Source: Pseudomonas sp. RGM2987 (lineage in GTDB: Bacteria; Pseudomonadota; Gammaproteobacteria; Pseudomonadales; Pseudomonadaceae). From it: DNA of 64,000 nucleotides. The position numbers and the translations under genes were made by a program. Positions 25,686 to 35,400 of this stretch are shown one piece after another (position 1 is the stretch's first letter; each line of letters opens with the position of its first letter). A model generated the notes under the pieces. The model was not told where the DNA came from. It did no database searches and saw only the letters and a list, made by a program, of their open reading frames with translations. The stretch is taken from NCBI RefSeq assembly GCF_022952855.1, contig NZ_JALJDX010000209.1:19219-83218 (forward strand), read 5' to 3'.

Positions 25686-27858
25686 GTTCAGGTTCCTGGC
25701 GTAGCGGTGCGGCGTAGGCCGCCAACGGTGATTGCGGGTCGAGCAACGAAGTGCGGATGAAATGCAGGTAGCTTTTCACCCGACGCAGGGCCGAGGTGTC
25801 GAAATGCGGCGCGAAGGGTTCGTCGGTGGACTGCACGCGGTTGATGGCCTGGTTCACCGCCACCAGGGCGCGTTGCAGATTGCTCGGGCTCGGCTGACGG
25901 AACAGGCGTACCAGCGCCCGTCCCATCACGCGGATCGCCTGGCGCCACGGCTGGCTTTCGGCATAGGCCGGATGTTCCGGCAGAATCGCCTGCTCCTTGC
26001 GCAACTCGATGATCGCGTGACCGATCTCCAGCACCACGAACATCCAGCGCAACAAGTCTCGCTGCACCTGGGGTTGCCCGGCCGCCAGCCCATAGGCCTG
26101 GTGCAGCAGATCCCGGGGGCGACTTTCAAAACCCGACGCCAGGCCCTTGAGCTTGCCGCTGATGGCAGACACCACTTGTTCACGCAGATCCTGTTCGAGC
26201 CGGCGCCATAACCAGCTGCTGTTGGGCGGCAGGATGATCGCCCCTGCGGCGGCACAGACCAGCATGCCGAGGATCATCGCGAGGTAGTCGTTGATGAAGG
26301 CGTAAGGGTTGTAGACCGTCAGGTTGTCCGGCACCGAGCCGGTGCAGAAGAAAATCAGCAACCCCAGCCCGACCCCCGCGTACTGCGGCCGCGAACTGAG
26401 GAACGAGCCGAGCATGATCACCGGCGCCAGCATCACGCAGAGCAACGGAAAACCGTCGATCAGCGGAAAGATGAAAAACATCTCGACGAAACCGACCAGC
26501 GCGCCGAGCAGGGTGCCGCACGCCATCTGGAACGCCATGCGCTTGGGGTTCGGCGTGGCGGCCGACACCCCTACCGTGGCCGCGGCAATCATGGTCATGG
26601 TCGCGCCACTCGGCCAGGCGGTGGCGACCCAATAGCTGCCCAGTAAAGCAAGAATGAACGCAGCGCGAAGCCCCGAGGCCGCAGCCGCCAGCCAGTTGGT
26701 CTGCGGCACGAAGGGCTCGTCCCAGCGCTCCCGTTCATGGTGGTGATCGGCCAGGGAAGCGTGGGTCAGGGCGTAGCTGTGCAGGTCGTCGACAAAGCGA
26801 TAAAGCAACTCGTAGGCGGTGTGGAAATCCAGCTGCTGCGCATCGCTTGGCTGTGTTTCCTGAAATAACGCCCGCAGCCGCCGCACCTGGGCCGGCAGCT
26901 CGGCTTTGTACTCGGCCAGCGCCATCGCCAGGCGTGCCGCATCGGCGTCGGTGAGGGCTCGACCACCGAAGCCGTCGAGCAATTCAGCCAGCGTGTACAA
27001 GCCGGGCTTGATGGCGTCGGCGACATGCTCCGCCGCGCTGCTGCGCAGACGTTCGAGCAACTGGTGCAAGGCATTGAAGCGCGTGGTGATGCCCATGAAC
27101 TCGCTGTTCAAGCGACTGAGCCGACCGTTGCGCCGACGCATATGCGGGTCTTCGAACACGGTAACGCTGCGCAGGCTTTCCAAGCCGACGGCCTCGGCAA
27201 TGAAGCGCACATTGCCGGCCTCGAACGCCTCGCGTTGGCTACGTCCGCGCAACCCGTCCGTAACGAACAGAGCAAACACCCCGAAGCGCTGGTACAGGGC
27301 GTTGCGCATCGCGGCGCTGGCGGTCTGCGGCAGGATCGCGGCGCTGACCAGGGTCGAGCAGACAATCCCCAGGGAAATTTCCAACACCCGCCAGACCGCC
27401 GCCATGAACGCACCTTCCGGATGCGCCAGGGCTGGCAGGCCGATCACCGCCGCGGTGTAGCCGGCCAGCACGAAACCGTAGGCCCGGAAGGTGCGGTAAC
27501 GCGCTGCCCCCGCTGTACAGATGCCGACCCAGATCGTCAGGCAACCGAGGAACAGCTCGGTGCTCTGGGCAAACAAAGCGATCAGCGCCACCATCACCGC
27601 CGAGCCAGCCAGGGTGCCGAGGAAGCGATAGAAACTCTTGGCGAACACTTGGCCGCTCTGGGGTTGCATCACGATAAACACGGTGATCATCGCCGTGCGC
27701 GGTTGCGGCAGCTCCAGGCGCATCGCCAGCCACAGCGTCAGGAACGCGGCGAACAGGACCTTGAAAATGTAGATCCAGGTCACCCCGTCGCTGCGGGCCC
27801 AGTCGTAGAAACCCCGGCGCCATTCGAGGCGGTACAGTCGGCGCATGGTACTCAGCAT
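25675..27858 (-). CDS. FUSC-family efflux permease (AaeB-like)
   Basis: This 727-residue inner-membrane protein of the FUSC/ArAE family has two hydrophobic blocks of about five or six helices each (about 22-190 and 375-515). Each block precedes a cytoplasmic domain (about 200-360 and 530-720). Family members export aromatic acids. The start is most likely ATG 27858 (MLSTMRRLYRLEW) or ATG 27846. The reading frame continues upstream only through a REP element. The 27858 ATG sits as ATGCTGA across the stop codon of the preceding outer-membrane-factor gene, so translation is probably coupled. It is followed by the DUF1656 and HlyD genes. Confidence 0.9.
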   Translation of the reverse strand: MLSTMRRLYRLEWRRGFYDWARSDGVTWIYIFKVLFAAFLTLWLAMRLELPQPRTAMITVFIVMQPQSGQVFAKSFYRFLGTLAGSAVMVALIALFAQSTELFLGCLTIWVGICTAGAARYRTFRAYGFVLAGYTAAVIGLPALAHPEGAFMAAVWRVLEISLGIVCSTLVSAAILPQTASAAMRNALYQRFGVFALFVTDGLRGRSQREAFEAGNVRFIAEAVGLESLRSVTVFEDPHMRRRNGRLSRLNSEFMGITTRFNALHQLLERLRSSAAEHVADAIKPGLYTLAELLDGFGGRALTDADAARLAMALAEYKAELPAQVRRLRALFQETQPSDAQQLDFHTAYELLYRFVDDLHSYALTHASLADHHHERERWDEPFVPQTNWLAAAASGLRAAFILALLGSYWVATAWPSGATMTMIAAATVGVSAATPNPKRMAFQMACGTLLGALVGFVEMFFIFPLIDGFPLLCVMLAPVIMLGSFLSSRPQYAGVGLGLLIFFCTGSVPDNLTVYNPYAFINDYLAMILGMLVCAAAGAIILPPNSSWLWRRLEQDLREQVVSAISGKLKGLASGFESRPRDLLHQAYGLAAGQPQVQRDLLRWMFVVLEIGHAIIELRKEQAILPEHPAYAESQPWRQAIRVMGRALVRLFRQPSPSNLQRALVAVNQAINRVQSTDEPFAPHFDTSALRRVKSYLHFIRTSLLDPQSPLAAYAAPLRQEPEHAP

Positions 27859-29435
27859 TGTGGCGAGGGAGCTTGCTCCCGCTTGGGTGCACAGCACCCA
27901 CTTGCAGGTACAACGACTGCTGCGCAGTCCAGCGGGAGCAAGCTCCCTCGCCACGGTGCCTGACTCAGGGAAGTGGGTTCGGGTGCGGTGTCGCTACCGG
28001 CGTCCAGCCCGCCACCCAGTGCAGTCACCAACTCGGCATGCACACTCAGCCGTGCGGCCTCCACCTGTTGCTGCACTTGTTGCTGCTTGAACAGCAGGCT
28101 CTGGGCATTGAGCACGTTGAGGTAGTCGGTCAAGCCGCGCTGGAAGGCGACCATGGCAATGTCGTAGGTGCGCTGGGCCGCAGCCACCGATTCAGCGGCG
28201 AAGGCCTGTTGCTTGTCCATGGATTGGCGGCGGATCAGCTGGTCGGAAATGCTCTTGAGCGCATTCACCAGAGTCTGGTTGTAATGTGCGACCGCGACGT
28301 CATAGCCCGCCGCCGCCTCACCCAACTGCGAACGCAGGCGCCCACCGTCGAAAATCGGCAATGAGATGGCCGGCCCGACGCTGTAGGTGAGCTTCTTGCC
28401 CGTCAGAAACTCCAGCGCCCCCCCACCGGTCGCCATGTAGCCGATGCTGCCCACCAGATCGACGTTCGGATAGAAACCGGCGCGAGCCACATCAATGCCT
28501 CGGGCCTGGGCCATCACTTGCCAGCGCCCGGCAACCACATCCGGACGCTGGCCGAGCAGTTCAGCGGGTAAGGTCGAAGGCAGTTTCAACGGCGCGCCAA
28601 GGGCCAGCGTCGGGCGTTGCAGACGCGCGCCCTCGCCCGGTCCCTTGCCCGCCAGCGCGGCCAACTGATTGCGACTCAAGGCAATGGCTTCATCGAGCGC
28701 GTCGAGTTGTCGATGGGTTTCGGGCAGCGGCGCCTGGGCCTGGCTGACTTCGAAGTGAGTGCCGATACCGCCGTCCAGGCGCTTTTGCGCCAGTTGCAGA
28801 ATCTGCTCCTGTTGACGCAGCGTCGCGGCGACGATATCGCGCTGGGCGTAGTGCAGCGAAAACTGGATGTAGGCCTGCACGATGTTGTTCTGCAGCTCCA
28901 GTTGCGCCTGACGTCCCTCGGCCACGCTCATGTGCGCCAGATCGACCGCCCGCTCGCTGGCATTGCGTTCGCGCCCCCAGAGATCCAAGGCGTAGCTCAG
29001 GCCCAGGCCCGCGTTATTGTCCCAAGTGGTGGTGTTGGCCAATTCGCCAGGGCCATAGAGCTGATCGGTGGGCCAGTTGTGCCGCTTGAGGGTCACGTCC
29101 GCGTTGACCTGCAGCGACTCGGCCGCCTCGGCCACCCCTGCCAGGGCCTTGGCCTGACGCACCCGGGCCGCCGCCATGGCGAGGCTCGGGCTGTCTTGCA
29201 CGGCCAGCTCGATCCAGCGATCCAGTTGCGGATCGCCATAGGCTGTCCACCATTGACGGGGCGGCCAGTGGGCGTCGTAGGCGGCCTCGCGGATCGCGGC
29301 GTCGGTGGCCAGCTGATTGGCCGGCAACGCCTCGCCTTGCGGCGCAATCCCTCCTGTCCCGATGCAACCGCTGATGGCTGACGTCAGAACCCAAACACTG
29401 AGAGTCTTCAGCTCTCTGCTGATGCAACGCGGCAC
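27852..29435 (-). CDS. Outer-membrane efflux lipoprotein (NodT/OprM family) with a REP-encoded C-terminus
   Basis: This outer-membrane factor has a lipoprotein signal (LSVWVLTSAISGC). Two OEP repeats follow, with YALDLWGRERNASERAV and PNVDLVGSIGYMATGGGALEFL. I prefer the GTG at 29435 (527 residues; lipobox Cys about residue 24), with TAGGA 11 bases upstream. The ATG at 29507 lies inside a REP and would give an odd 24-residue extension. The normal family end is around AELVTALGGGLD, but the frame runs on through a REP doublet. The last 33 codons (WRGSLLPLD...EQAPSPQC) are therefore REP sequence. It is the first gene of the pump operon, divergent from a LysR regulator. Confidence 0.87.
   Translation of the reverse strand: MPRCISRELKTLSVWVLTSAISGCIGTGGIAPQGEALPANQLATDAAIREAAYDAHWPPRQWWTAYGDPQLDRWIELAVQDSPSLAMAAARVRQAKALAGVAEAAESLQVNADVTLKRHNWPTDQLYGPGELANTTTWDNNAGLGLSYALDLWGRERNASERAVDLAHMSVAEGRQAQLELQNNIVQAYIQFSLHYAQRDIVAATLRQQEQILQLAQKRLDGGIGTHFEVSQAQAPLPETHRQLDALDEAIALSRNQLAALAGKGPGEGARLQRPTLALGAPLKLPSTLPAELLGQRPDVVAGRWQVMAQARGIDVARAGFYPNVDLVGSIGYMATGGGALEFLTGKKLTYSVGPAISLPIFDGGRLRSQLGEAAAGYDVAVAHYNQTLVNALKSISDQLIRRQSMDKQQAFAAESVAAAQRTYDIAMVAFQRGLTDYLNVLNAQSLLFKQQQVQQQVEAARLSVHAELVTALGGGLDAGSDTAPEPTSLSQAPWRGSLLPLDCAAVVVPASGCCAPKREQAPSPQC
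27859..27955. repeat. REP doublet forming the 3' end of the efflux lipoprotein gene
   Basis: Inverted GTGGCGAGGGAGCTTGCTCC cores flank the segment CGCTTGGGTGCACAGCACCC. The element is translated as the C-terminal tail of the outer-membrane factor and ends at the base before the preferred start codon of the FUSC gene (27858). Confidence 0.93.
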
Positions 29436-29443
29436 TTGCGACA

Positions 29444-29450
29444 ATTTCCT
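29444..29450 (-). promoter_or_regulatory. Ribosome-binding site supporting the GTG start at 29435
   Basis: On the minus strand AGGA (29447-29450) within CCTAGGA lies 11 bases before the GTG. The spacing is slightly long, but no ATG start with better support exists before the lipoprotein signal core. Confidence 0.5.
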
Positions 29451-29469
29451 AGGAGAGAGAATCGAGAAC

Positions 29470-29561
29470 CTGTGGGAGCGGGCTTGCTCGCGAAGAGGGA
29501 CTGACATTCAACATCACCGGTCACAGGCACACCGCTTTCGCGAGCAAGCCCGCTCCCACAG
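29470..29561. repeat. REP doublet in the lysR/efflux divergent promoter region
   Basis: Standard GTGGGAGCGGGCTTGCTCGC and its inverse CGCGAGCAAGCCCGCTCC lie in the 308-base gap between the efflux operon and the LysR gene. They begin 35 bases upstream of the efflux GTG start and probably fall in its leader or promoter. Confidence 0.93.
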
Positions 29562-29743
29562 GATGCGCGCCAGACTCCAGACGGACCCAAGCCACAATGC
29601 TGGCAATTCTAGGTACGCCACCCACCGGCGATAAGCCGGCCTTTCTGCGAATCTTTGTTACCGTTAACGCGATAATCCGTAAGTCGGGGTCGGTATCGCC
29701 GTAACTTCATGTCACAATTTGCTACCTCCCAAGAGAGCCCCCC

Positions 29744-30712
29744 ATGGACACTTTGCAAAACATGCGCGCGTTCAGCTGTGTTGCCGAAGCCGGCAGTTTC
29801 ACCGCCGCCGCCGTGCAACTGGACACCACCACGGCCAACGTCTCGCGTGCGGTTTCCAACCTGGAAGCCCATCTGCAAACCCGACTGCTCAACCGCACCA
29901 CCCGCCGCATTGCGTTGACCGAGGCCGGTAAACGCTACCTGCTGCGTTGCGAGCAGATCCTGGCGTACGTCGAGGAAGCCGAAGCCGAGGCCAGCGATGC
30001 CCATGCGCGCCCCGCCGGCCAGTTGAAAGTCCACACCATGACCGGTATCGGCCAGCATTTCGTGATCGACGCCATTGCCCGGTATCGCAAGACCCACCCG
30101 GACGTGACCTTCGACCTGACCCTGGCCAACCGCGTCCCGGACATCCTCGACGAGGGCTACGACGTGTCCATCGTGCTGGCCAGCGAGCTGCCGGATTCAG
30201 GCTTCGTCTCCCAGCGCTTGGGTATCACTTACAGCATCGTCTGCGCGTCGCCGGCCTACGTGAAAGCCAGCGGCTGCCCGCAAAAGCCCAGCGACCTGCT
30301 CAACCACGCATGCCTGCGCCTGGTCAGCCCGGTCATTCCGCTGGAAAAATGGGTGTTTGATGGCCCCGAGGGCCAGGAGATGGTGACCATCAACAGCTCA
30401 CCGTTCCTGGTGAATTCCGCCGACGCCATGAAAACCGCGATCACCAGCGGCATGGGTGTAGGCGTGCTGCCGGTCTACGCGGCCATCGAAGGCCTGCGCA
30501 ACGGCACGCTGGTGCGGGTCATGCCGAACTACCGCTCCCAGGAGCTGAACCTTTACGCGATCTACCCTTCGCGCCAATACCTGGACGCGAAGATCAAGAC
30601 CTGGGTCGAATACCTGCGCGGTTCATTGCCGGAAATTCTCGCGGCGCACCAGGCCGAGCTGACGGCCTATGAGTTGAGCGGAAGCCTGGCGGGCGCCCGG
30701 GTCGCGAGCTGA
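29744..30712 (+). CDS. LysR-family transcriptional regulator
   Basis: This 322-residue regulator has an N-terminal winged helix-turn-helix typical of the family (MRAFSCVAEAGSFTAAAVQL, VSRAVSNLEAHLQTRLLNRTTRRIALTEAG, residues about 6-62). A substrate-binding effector domain spans about 92-300. It is divergently transcribed from the AaeAB-like efflux operon. By the usual LysR arrangement (AaeR in E. coli) it probably controls that operon in response to an aromatic acid. The regulatory link is inferred from position, and the co-inducer cannot be read. The shared promoter region carries a REP doublet. Confidence 0.92.
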   Translation: MDTLQNMRAFSCVAEAGSFTAAAVQLDTTTANVSRAVSNLEAHLQTRLLNRTTRRIALTEAGKRYLLRCEQILAYVEEAEAEASDAHARPAGQLKVHTMTGIGQHFVIDAIARYRKTHPDVTFDLTLANRVPDILDEGYDVSIVLASELPDSGFVSQRLGITYSIVCASPAYVKASGCPQKPSDLLNHACLRLVSPVIPLEKWVFDGPEGQEMVTINSSPFLVNSADAMKTAITSGMGVGVLPVYAAIEGLRNGTLVRVMPNYRSQELNLYAIYPSRQYLDAKIKTWVEYLRGSLPEILAAHQAELTAYELSGSLAGARVAS

Positions 30713-30740
30713 AGTCGCGGGCGGGCGCCAGATGAGAAAT

Positions 30741-30983
30741 TCAGCGCTTGCCCATCGAGCGGCGTGTGCCGGGAGGCGCAGCGCCTGGGGTCTTGGTGTG
30801 GCCATTCTTCGCACCGTTCTTGTACCACGGCTGCTGCGCAGCACCTTTGGCTGCGGCCAGTTCGCCGGGCTTGAACGGGAATTTGAAGGCCGGGATCGAC
30901 GCTTGGATGTTTTCTGCGTTGGCCGCATCGCCGTCGCGCAGCTCGACCTGTTCGTCGACGGGCGACGGTGTCTGGGAAGTCAT
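30741..30983 (-). CDS. Small basic-tailed hypothetical protein
   Basis: This 80-residue protein starts MTSQTPSPVDEQVELRDGD. It has an acidic N-terminal half (DEQVELRDGDAANAENIQAS), a PAFKFPFKPGELAAAKG centre, and a strongly basic Gly/Pro/Lys/Arg tail (WYKNGAKNGHTKTPGAAPPG...). The split charge and low complexity suggest a disordered nucleic-acid- or ribosome-binding protein, but I recognise no family. No strong Shine-Dalgarno is visible. A longer in-frame opening reads through the REP at 31019. It is convergent with the LysR gene. Confidence 0.65.
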   Translation of the reverse strand: MTSQTPSPVDEQVELRDGDAANAENIQASIPAFKFPFKPGELAAAKGAAQQPWYKNGAKNGHTKTPGAAPPGTRRSMGKR

Positions 30984-31018
30984 GTCAATACTGTTCAGTG
31001 AGGGTGGGACATCAATCC

Positions 31019-31061
31019 GTGGCGAGGGAGCTTGCTCCCGCTGGGCTGCGCAGCAGCCCCA
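31019..31061. repeat. Single REP, GTGGCGAGGGAGC type
   Basis: GTGGCGAGGGAGCTTGCTCC is followed by the inner-arm hairpin CTGGGCTGCGCAGCAGCCC. There is no inverted partner nearby, so this is a singlet. Confidence 0.88.
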
Positions 31062-31285
31062 CAATCCATGCAGGTCGGCCCAGGTGAGCGGGCCGCGAAA
31101 GACGGCAGTATACCTGCCCGCAATCGCAATGCATCCGGCAGATTCGCCCAGCCTCACCGCCGGTCTGACAGTAATGCAGGACAAAACTGACAAGCCTGTC
31201 AGTTGAGCGTCACCTTCCTGACCGCCTCGCAACGCTATATAAGAACAATCACAATCCTATCGTCCCGAACCGGCGCTCCACATCC

Positions 31286-32446
31286 ATGCACACCCAGAAG
31301 AAAACCGTCCTGCTCGTTGCGCTCCTGGTCGCCCTGGCGGCGCTGGCCCTCTGGTTTGTCACAAGACCTGTCGCTCACAAAACCGCAGCCCCCGCCGCCG
31401 TTCCGGTACGGGTCGTCAGCGTGGAGCAAAAGGATGTGCCGCGCTTTGCCAGTGGCATCGGCACGGTGCTGTCGCTGCACAGCGTGGTCATCCGCCCGCA
31501 GATCGATGGCATCCTCACCCAGCTGCTGGTCAAGGAAGGTCAACTGGTCAAGAAAGGTGACCTGCTGGCGACCATCGACGACCGCTCGATCCGCGCCAGC
31601 CTCGACCAAGCCCGCGCCCAGCTCGGCGAGAGCCAGGCACAGCTGGTGGTGGCCCAGGTCAATCTCAAGCGCTATAAATTGTTGAGCGTCGATGACGGCG
31701 TATCGAAGCAGACCTACGACCAGCAACAGGCACTGGTCAATCAACTCAAGGCGACCGCCCAGGGCAACCAGGCGGCCATCGATGCGGCCCAGGTGCAACT
31801 GTCCTACACCCAGATCCGCTCCCCCGTGTCCGGCCGCGTTGGCATTCGCAACGTCGACCCAGGCAACTTCCTGCGCACCAGTGACGCCGACGGCCTGTTT
31901 ACCGTGACCCAGATCGACCCGATCGCCGTGGAGTTTTCCCTGCCCCAGCAAATGCTGCCCACCCTGCAGCGATTGATCGCGGCCCCCGACCAGGCCTTGG
32001 TCAAGGCCTACATCGGGGCCGAGGGCACCTCCTCAGGGGAACTGCTCGGCGAGGGGCGCCTGAGCCTCATCGACAACCAGATCAACGCCAACACCGGTAC
32101 CCTGCGGGCCAAGGCCGAGTTCGACAACGCCGCGCAACGCTTGTGGCCCGGGCAGTTGGTGACCCTGAAGATCCAGACTGCTATCGACAAGGGTGCCCTG
32201 GTGGTGCCGCCGACCGTCGTCCAACGCGGGTTGGAGCAGCACTTCGTGTATCGGGTCAAGGGCGACAAGGTCGAGAGCGTGCCGGTCAAGACGGTTTACC
32301 AGGACAGTGACATGCAGATCATCCAAGGCGTGAACGCTGGCGACCAGTTGGTGAGCGACGGCCAGTCGCGGCTCAAGCCGGGCTCCAGCATCCAGGTCCT
32401 GAGCGCCCCACCGGCCCTGGCCAAGACCTCGGAGCCGCAACCATGA
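31286..32446 (+). CDS. RND efflux periplasmic adaptor (MdtA-like)
   Basis: This 386-residue membrane fusion protein has an N-terminal anchor (about 7-24, VLLVALLVALAALALWFV). The lipoyl halves are HSVVIRPQIDGILTQLLVKE (about 66-85) and IRSPVSGRVGIRNVDPGN (about 180-197), around an alpha-hairpin (about 100-170). A beta-barrel and a C-terminal membrane-proximal domain ending KTSEPQP complete it. The gene overlaps the RND pump by four bases and the pair is followed by a two-component system. It lacks the N-terminal lipobox of many MexA-type adaptors. The substrate is unknown. No outer-membrane channel gene is adjacent. Confidence 0.92.
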   Translation: MHTQKKTVLLVALLVALAALALWFVTRPVAHKTAAPAAVPVRVVSVEQKDVPRFASGIGTVLSLHSVVIRPQIDGILTQLLVKEGQLVKKGDLLATIDDRSIRASLDQARAQLGESQAQLVVAQVNLKRYKLLSVDDGVSKQTYDQQQALVNQLKATAQGNQAAIDAAQVQLSYTQIRSPVSGRVGIRNVDPGNFLRTSDADGLFTVTQIDPIAVEFSLPQQMLPTLQRLIAAPDQALVKAYIGAEGTSSGELLGEGRLSLIDNQINANTGTLRAKAEFDNAAQRLWPGQLVTLKIQTAIDKGALVVPPTVVQRGLEQHFVYRVKGDKVESVPVKTVYQDSDMQIIQGVNAGDQLVSDGQSRLKPGSSIQVLSAPPALAKTSEPQP

Positions 32447-35400
32447 AAGGCCGTGGTTCGGTTTCGGCCTGGTGCATCGACCACCCCATCGCCACGGTCC
32501 TGCTGACCTTTGCCCTGGTGCTGTTGGGCTTTATCGCGTTTCCCAAGCTGCCGGTCGCGCCGTTGCCGGAGGCGGAGTTCCCGACCATCCAGGTCAACGC
32601 CCAGCTGCCCGGCGCCAGCCCCGAAACCATGGCCTCCTCGGTGGCAACCCCGCTGGAAGTGCAATTCAGCGCGATCCCCGGCATTACCCAGATGACCTCC
32701 AGCAGCGCCCTGGGCTCGACCAACCTGATCCTGCAATTCAGCCTCGACAAAAGCATCGACACCGCCGCCCAGGAAGTCCAGGCAGCCATCAACACCGCCG
32801 CCGGCAAGCTGCCCAACGACATGCCGAACCTGCCGACCTGGCGCAAGGTCAACCCCGCCGACAGCCCTGTGCTGATCCTCAGCATCAGCTCCACCCTGAT
32901 GCCCGGCACGGAACTGAGCGACTACGTCGAGACCCTGCTCTCGCGTCAGATCAGCCAGATCGATGGTGTAGGGCAAGTCAATATCACCGGCCAACAGCGC
33001 CCGGCAATCCGCGTCCAGGCTTCGGCCGACCGACTCGCGGCCATCGGCCTGACCCTGGCGGACATCCGCCTGGCCCTGCAACAGGCCAGCCTCAACCTGG
33101 CCAAGGGTGCGCTGTACGGTGAATCGAGCATTTCCACCCTCTCCACCAATGACCAGCTGTTCGAGCCCGAGGAATACGGAGAGCTGATCGTCTCCTACAA
33201 GAATGGCGCGCCGGTTCATCTCCGGGACATCGCCAAGGTGGTCAACGGCTCGGAAAACGCCTACGTCCAGGCCTGGGCCGACGACGAACCGGGGGTCAAC
33301 CTGGTGATTTTCCGACAACCGGGGGCGAACATCGTCGAGACGGTCGACCGCATCCAGGCCGCGTTGCCCGCCCTGCAAGCCATGTTGCCCGCCGCGGTGC
33401 AGGTCAAGGTGTTGATCGACCGCACCCAGACCATTCGCGCCTCGCTGCATGAAGTGGAACTGACCCTGCTGATCGCCGTGCTGCTGGTGGTGGCGGTGAT
33501 GGCGCTGTTTTTGCGCCAGCTCTCGGCCACCTTGATCGTCTCGGCGGTGCTGGGGGTTTCGCTGACGGCCAGTTTCGCCCTGATGTACGTCATGGGGTTC
33601 AGCCTCAACAACCTGACCCTGGTGGCAATCGTCATCTCGGTGGGGTTCGTGGTGGACGATGCGATCGTGGTGGTGGAAAACATCCACCGGCACCTGGAGG
33701 CCGGCGACGGCATGCGCGAAGCGGCGATCAAGGGCGCCGGGGAAATCGGCTTCACGGTGGTTTCCATCAGTTTTTCGCTGATTGCCGCGTTCATTCCCTT
33801 GTTGTTCATGGGCGGCGTGGTCGGGCGGCTGTTCAAGGAGTTTGCCTTGACCGCCACCTCGACCATCCTGATTTCGGTGGTGGTCTCGCTCACCCTGGCG
33901 CCGACACTGGCCGCGCTGTTCATGCGCGCCCCGGTGCATCATGCCCACGCCCGACCGGGGTTCGGCGAGCGCCTGGTGGGCTGGTATGAACATGGCCTGC
34001 GTCGGGCCCTGGCCCATCAGAAGCTGATGCTCGGTGTGTTCGGCCTGACCCTGGCGCTGGCGGTGGTCGGCTACGTGTTCATCCCCAAGGGTTTCTTCCC
34101 GGTGCAGGACACCGGCCTGGTGCTCGGCACCAGCGAAGCCGCCGCCGACGTGTCCTTCCCGGACATGGTAGCCAAGCACAAGGCCCTGGCCGAAATCGTT
34201 GCCGCCGACCCGGCGGTGCAGACGTTCTCGCACTCCGTCGGCGTCTCGGGCAGCAACCAGACCATTGCCAACGGCCGCTTCTGGATCGCCCTCAAGCCCC
34301 GGGACCAGCGTGATGTGTCGGCCAGCGGCTTCATCGATCGAATTCGCCCCCAGTTGCTGAAGATTCCCGGCGTAGTGCTGTACCTGCGGGCCGGGCAGGA
34401 CATCAACCTCAGCTCCGGTCCCAGTCGCGCCCAGTATCAGTACGTGCTCAAGAGCAACGACGGGCCGAGCCTCAACGCCTGGGCGCAGAAACTCACCGAC
34501 AAGCTGCGCGGCAATCCGGCGTTCCGCGACATATCCAATGATTTGCAACTGGGCGGCAGCGTCACCCACATCAATATCGACCGCAGCGCGGCGGCGCGCT
34601 TCGGCCTGACCGCCACGGATGTCGACCAAGCCCTGTACGATGCCTTCGGCCAGCGCCAGATCAATGAATTCCAGACCGAGACCAACCAGTACAACGTGAT
34701 TCTGGAGCTCGACACCCGCCAGCGCGGCAAGGCCGAAAGCCTGGCGTACTTCTACCTGCGCTCGCCCCTGAGCGGGGAAATGGTGCCGCTCTCGGCCCTG
34801 GCCCGCTTCGATGCGCCAAGCAACGGCCCGCTGTCCATCGCCCACGACGGCATGTTCCCGGCCGCCAACCTGTCGTTCAACCTGGCGCCGGGCGTGGCGC
34901 TGGGAGACGCGGTGCGCATGCTCGACCAGGCCAAGAACGAGATCGGCATGCCGGCCGCCATCACCGGTAACTTCCAGGGCGCGGCCCAGGCGTTCCAGAG
35001 TTCCCTCGCCAGCCAGCCGTGGCTGATCCTCGCCGCGCTGGTGGCGGTGTACATCATCCTCGGCGTGCTCTACGAGAGCTTCGTGCATCCGTTGACAATC
35101 ATCTCCACCCTGCCCTCGGCCGGCCTCGGCGCGCTGATCATGCTCTGGCTGCTGGGCCAGGATTTTTCGATCATGGCGCTGATCGGCCTGGTGCTGTTGA
35201 TCGGCATCGTCAAGAAGAACGGCATCCTGATGATCGACTTCGCCCTCGACGCCCAGCGCAACCGCGGGCTGGCGCCCCAGGAGGCGATTTTCCAGGCCTG
35301 CCTGACACGGTTTCGGCCAATCATGATGACCACCCTGGCGGCCCTGCTCGGCGCCCTGCCGCTGATGCTCGGCTATGGCCCCGGCGCAGAGCTGCGCCAG

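Noticed and set aside
27859..27954. N-terminal extension of the FUSC protein through the REP (MARELAPAGLRSS...)
   Set aside because: The codons are REP sequence that also encodes the preceding gene's tail. The ATG at 27858 overlapping that gene's stop gives a normal protein.
32296..35088. 930-codon minus-strand open frame opposite the RND pump
   Set aside because: It is a shadow frame with His/Arg/Gln-rich low-information sequence. The plus-strand RND protein explains the region completely.
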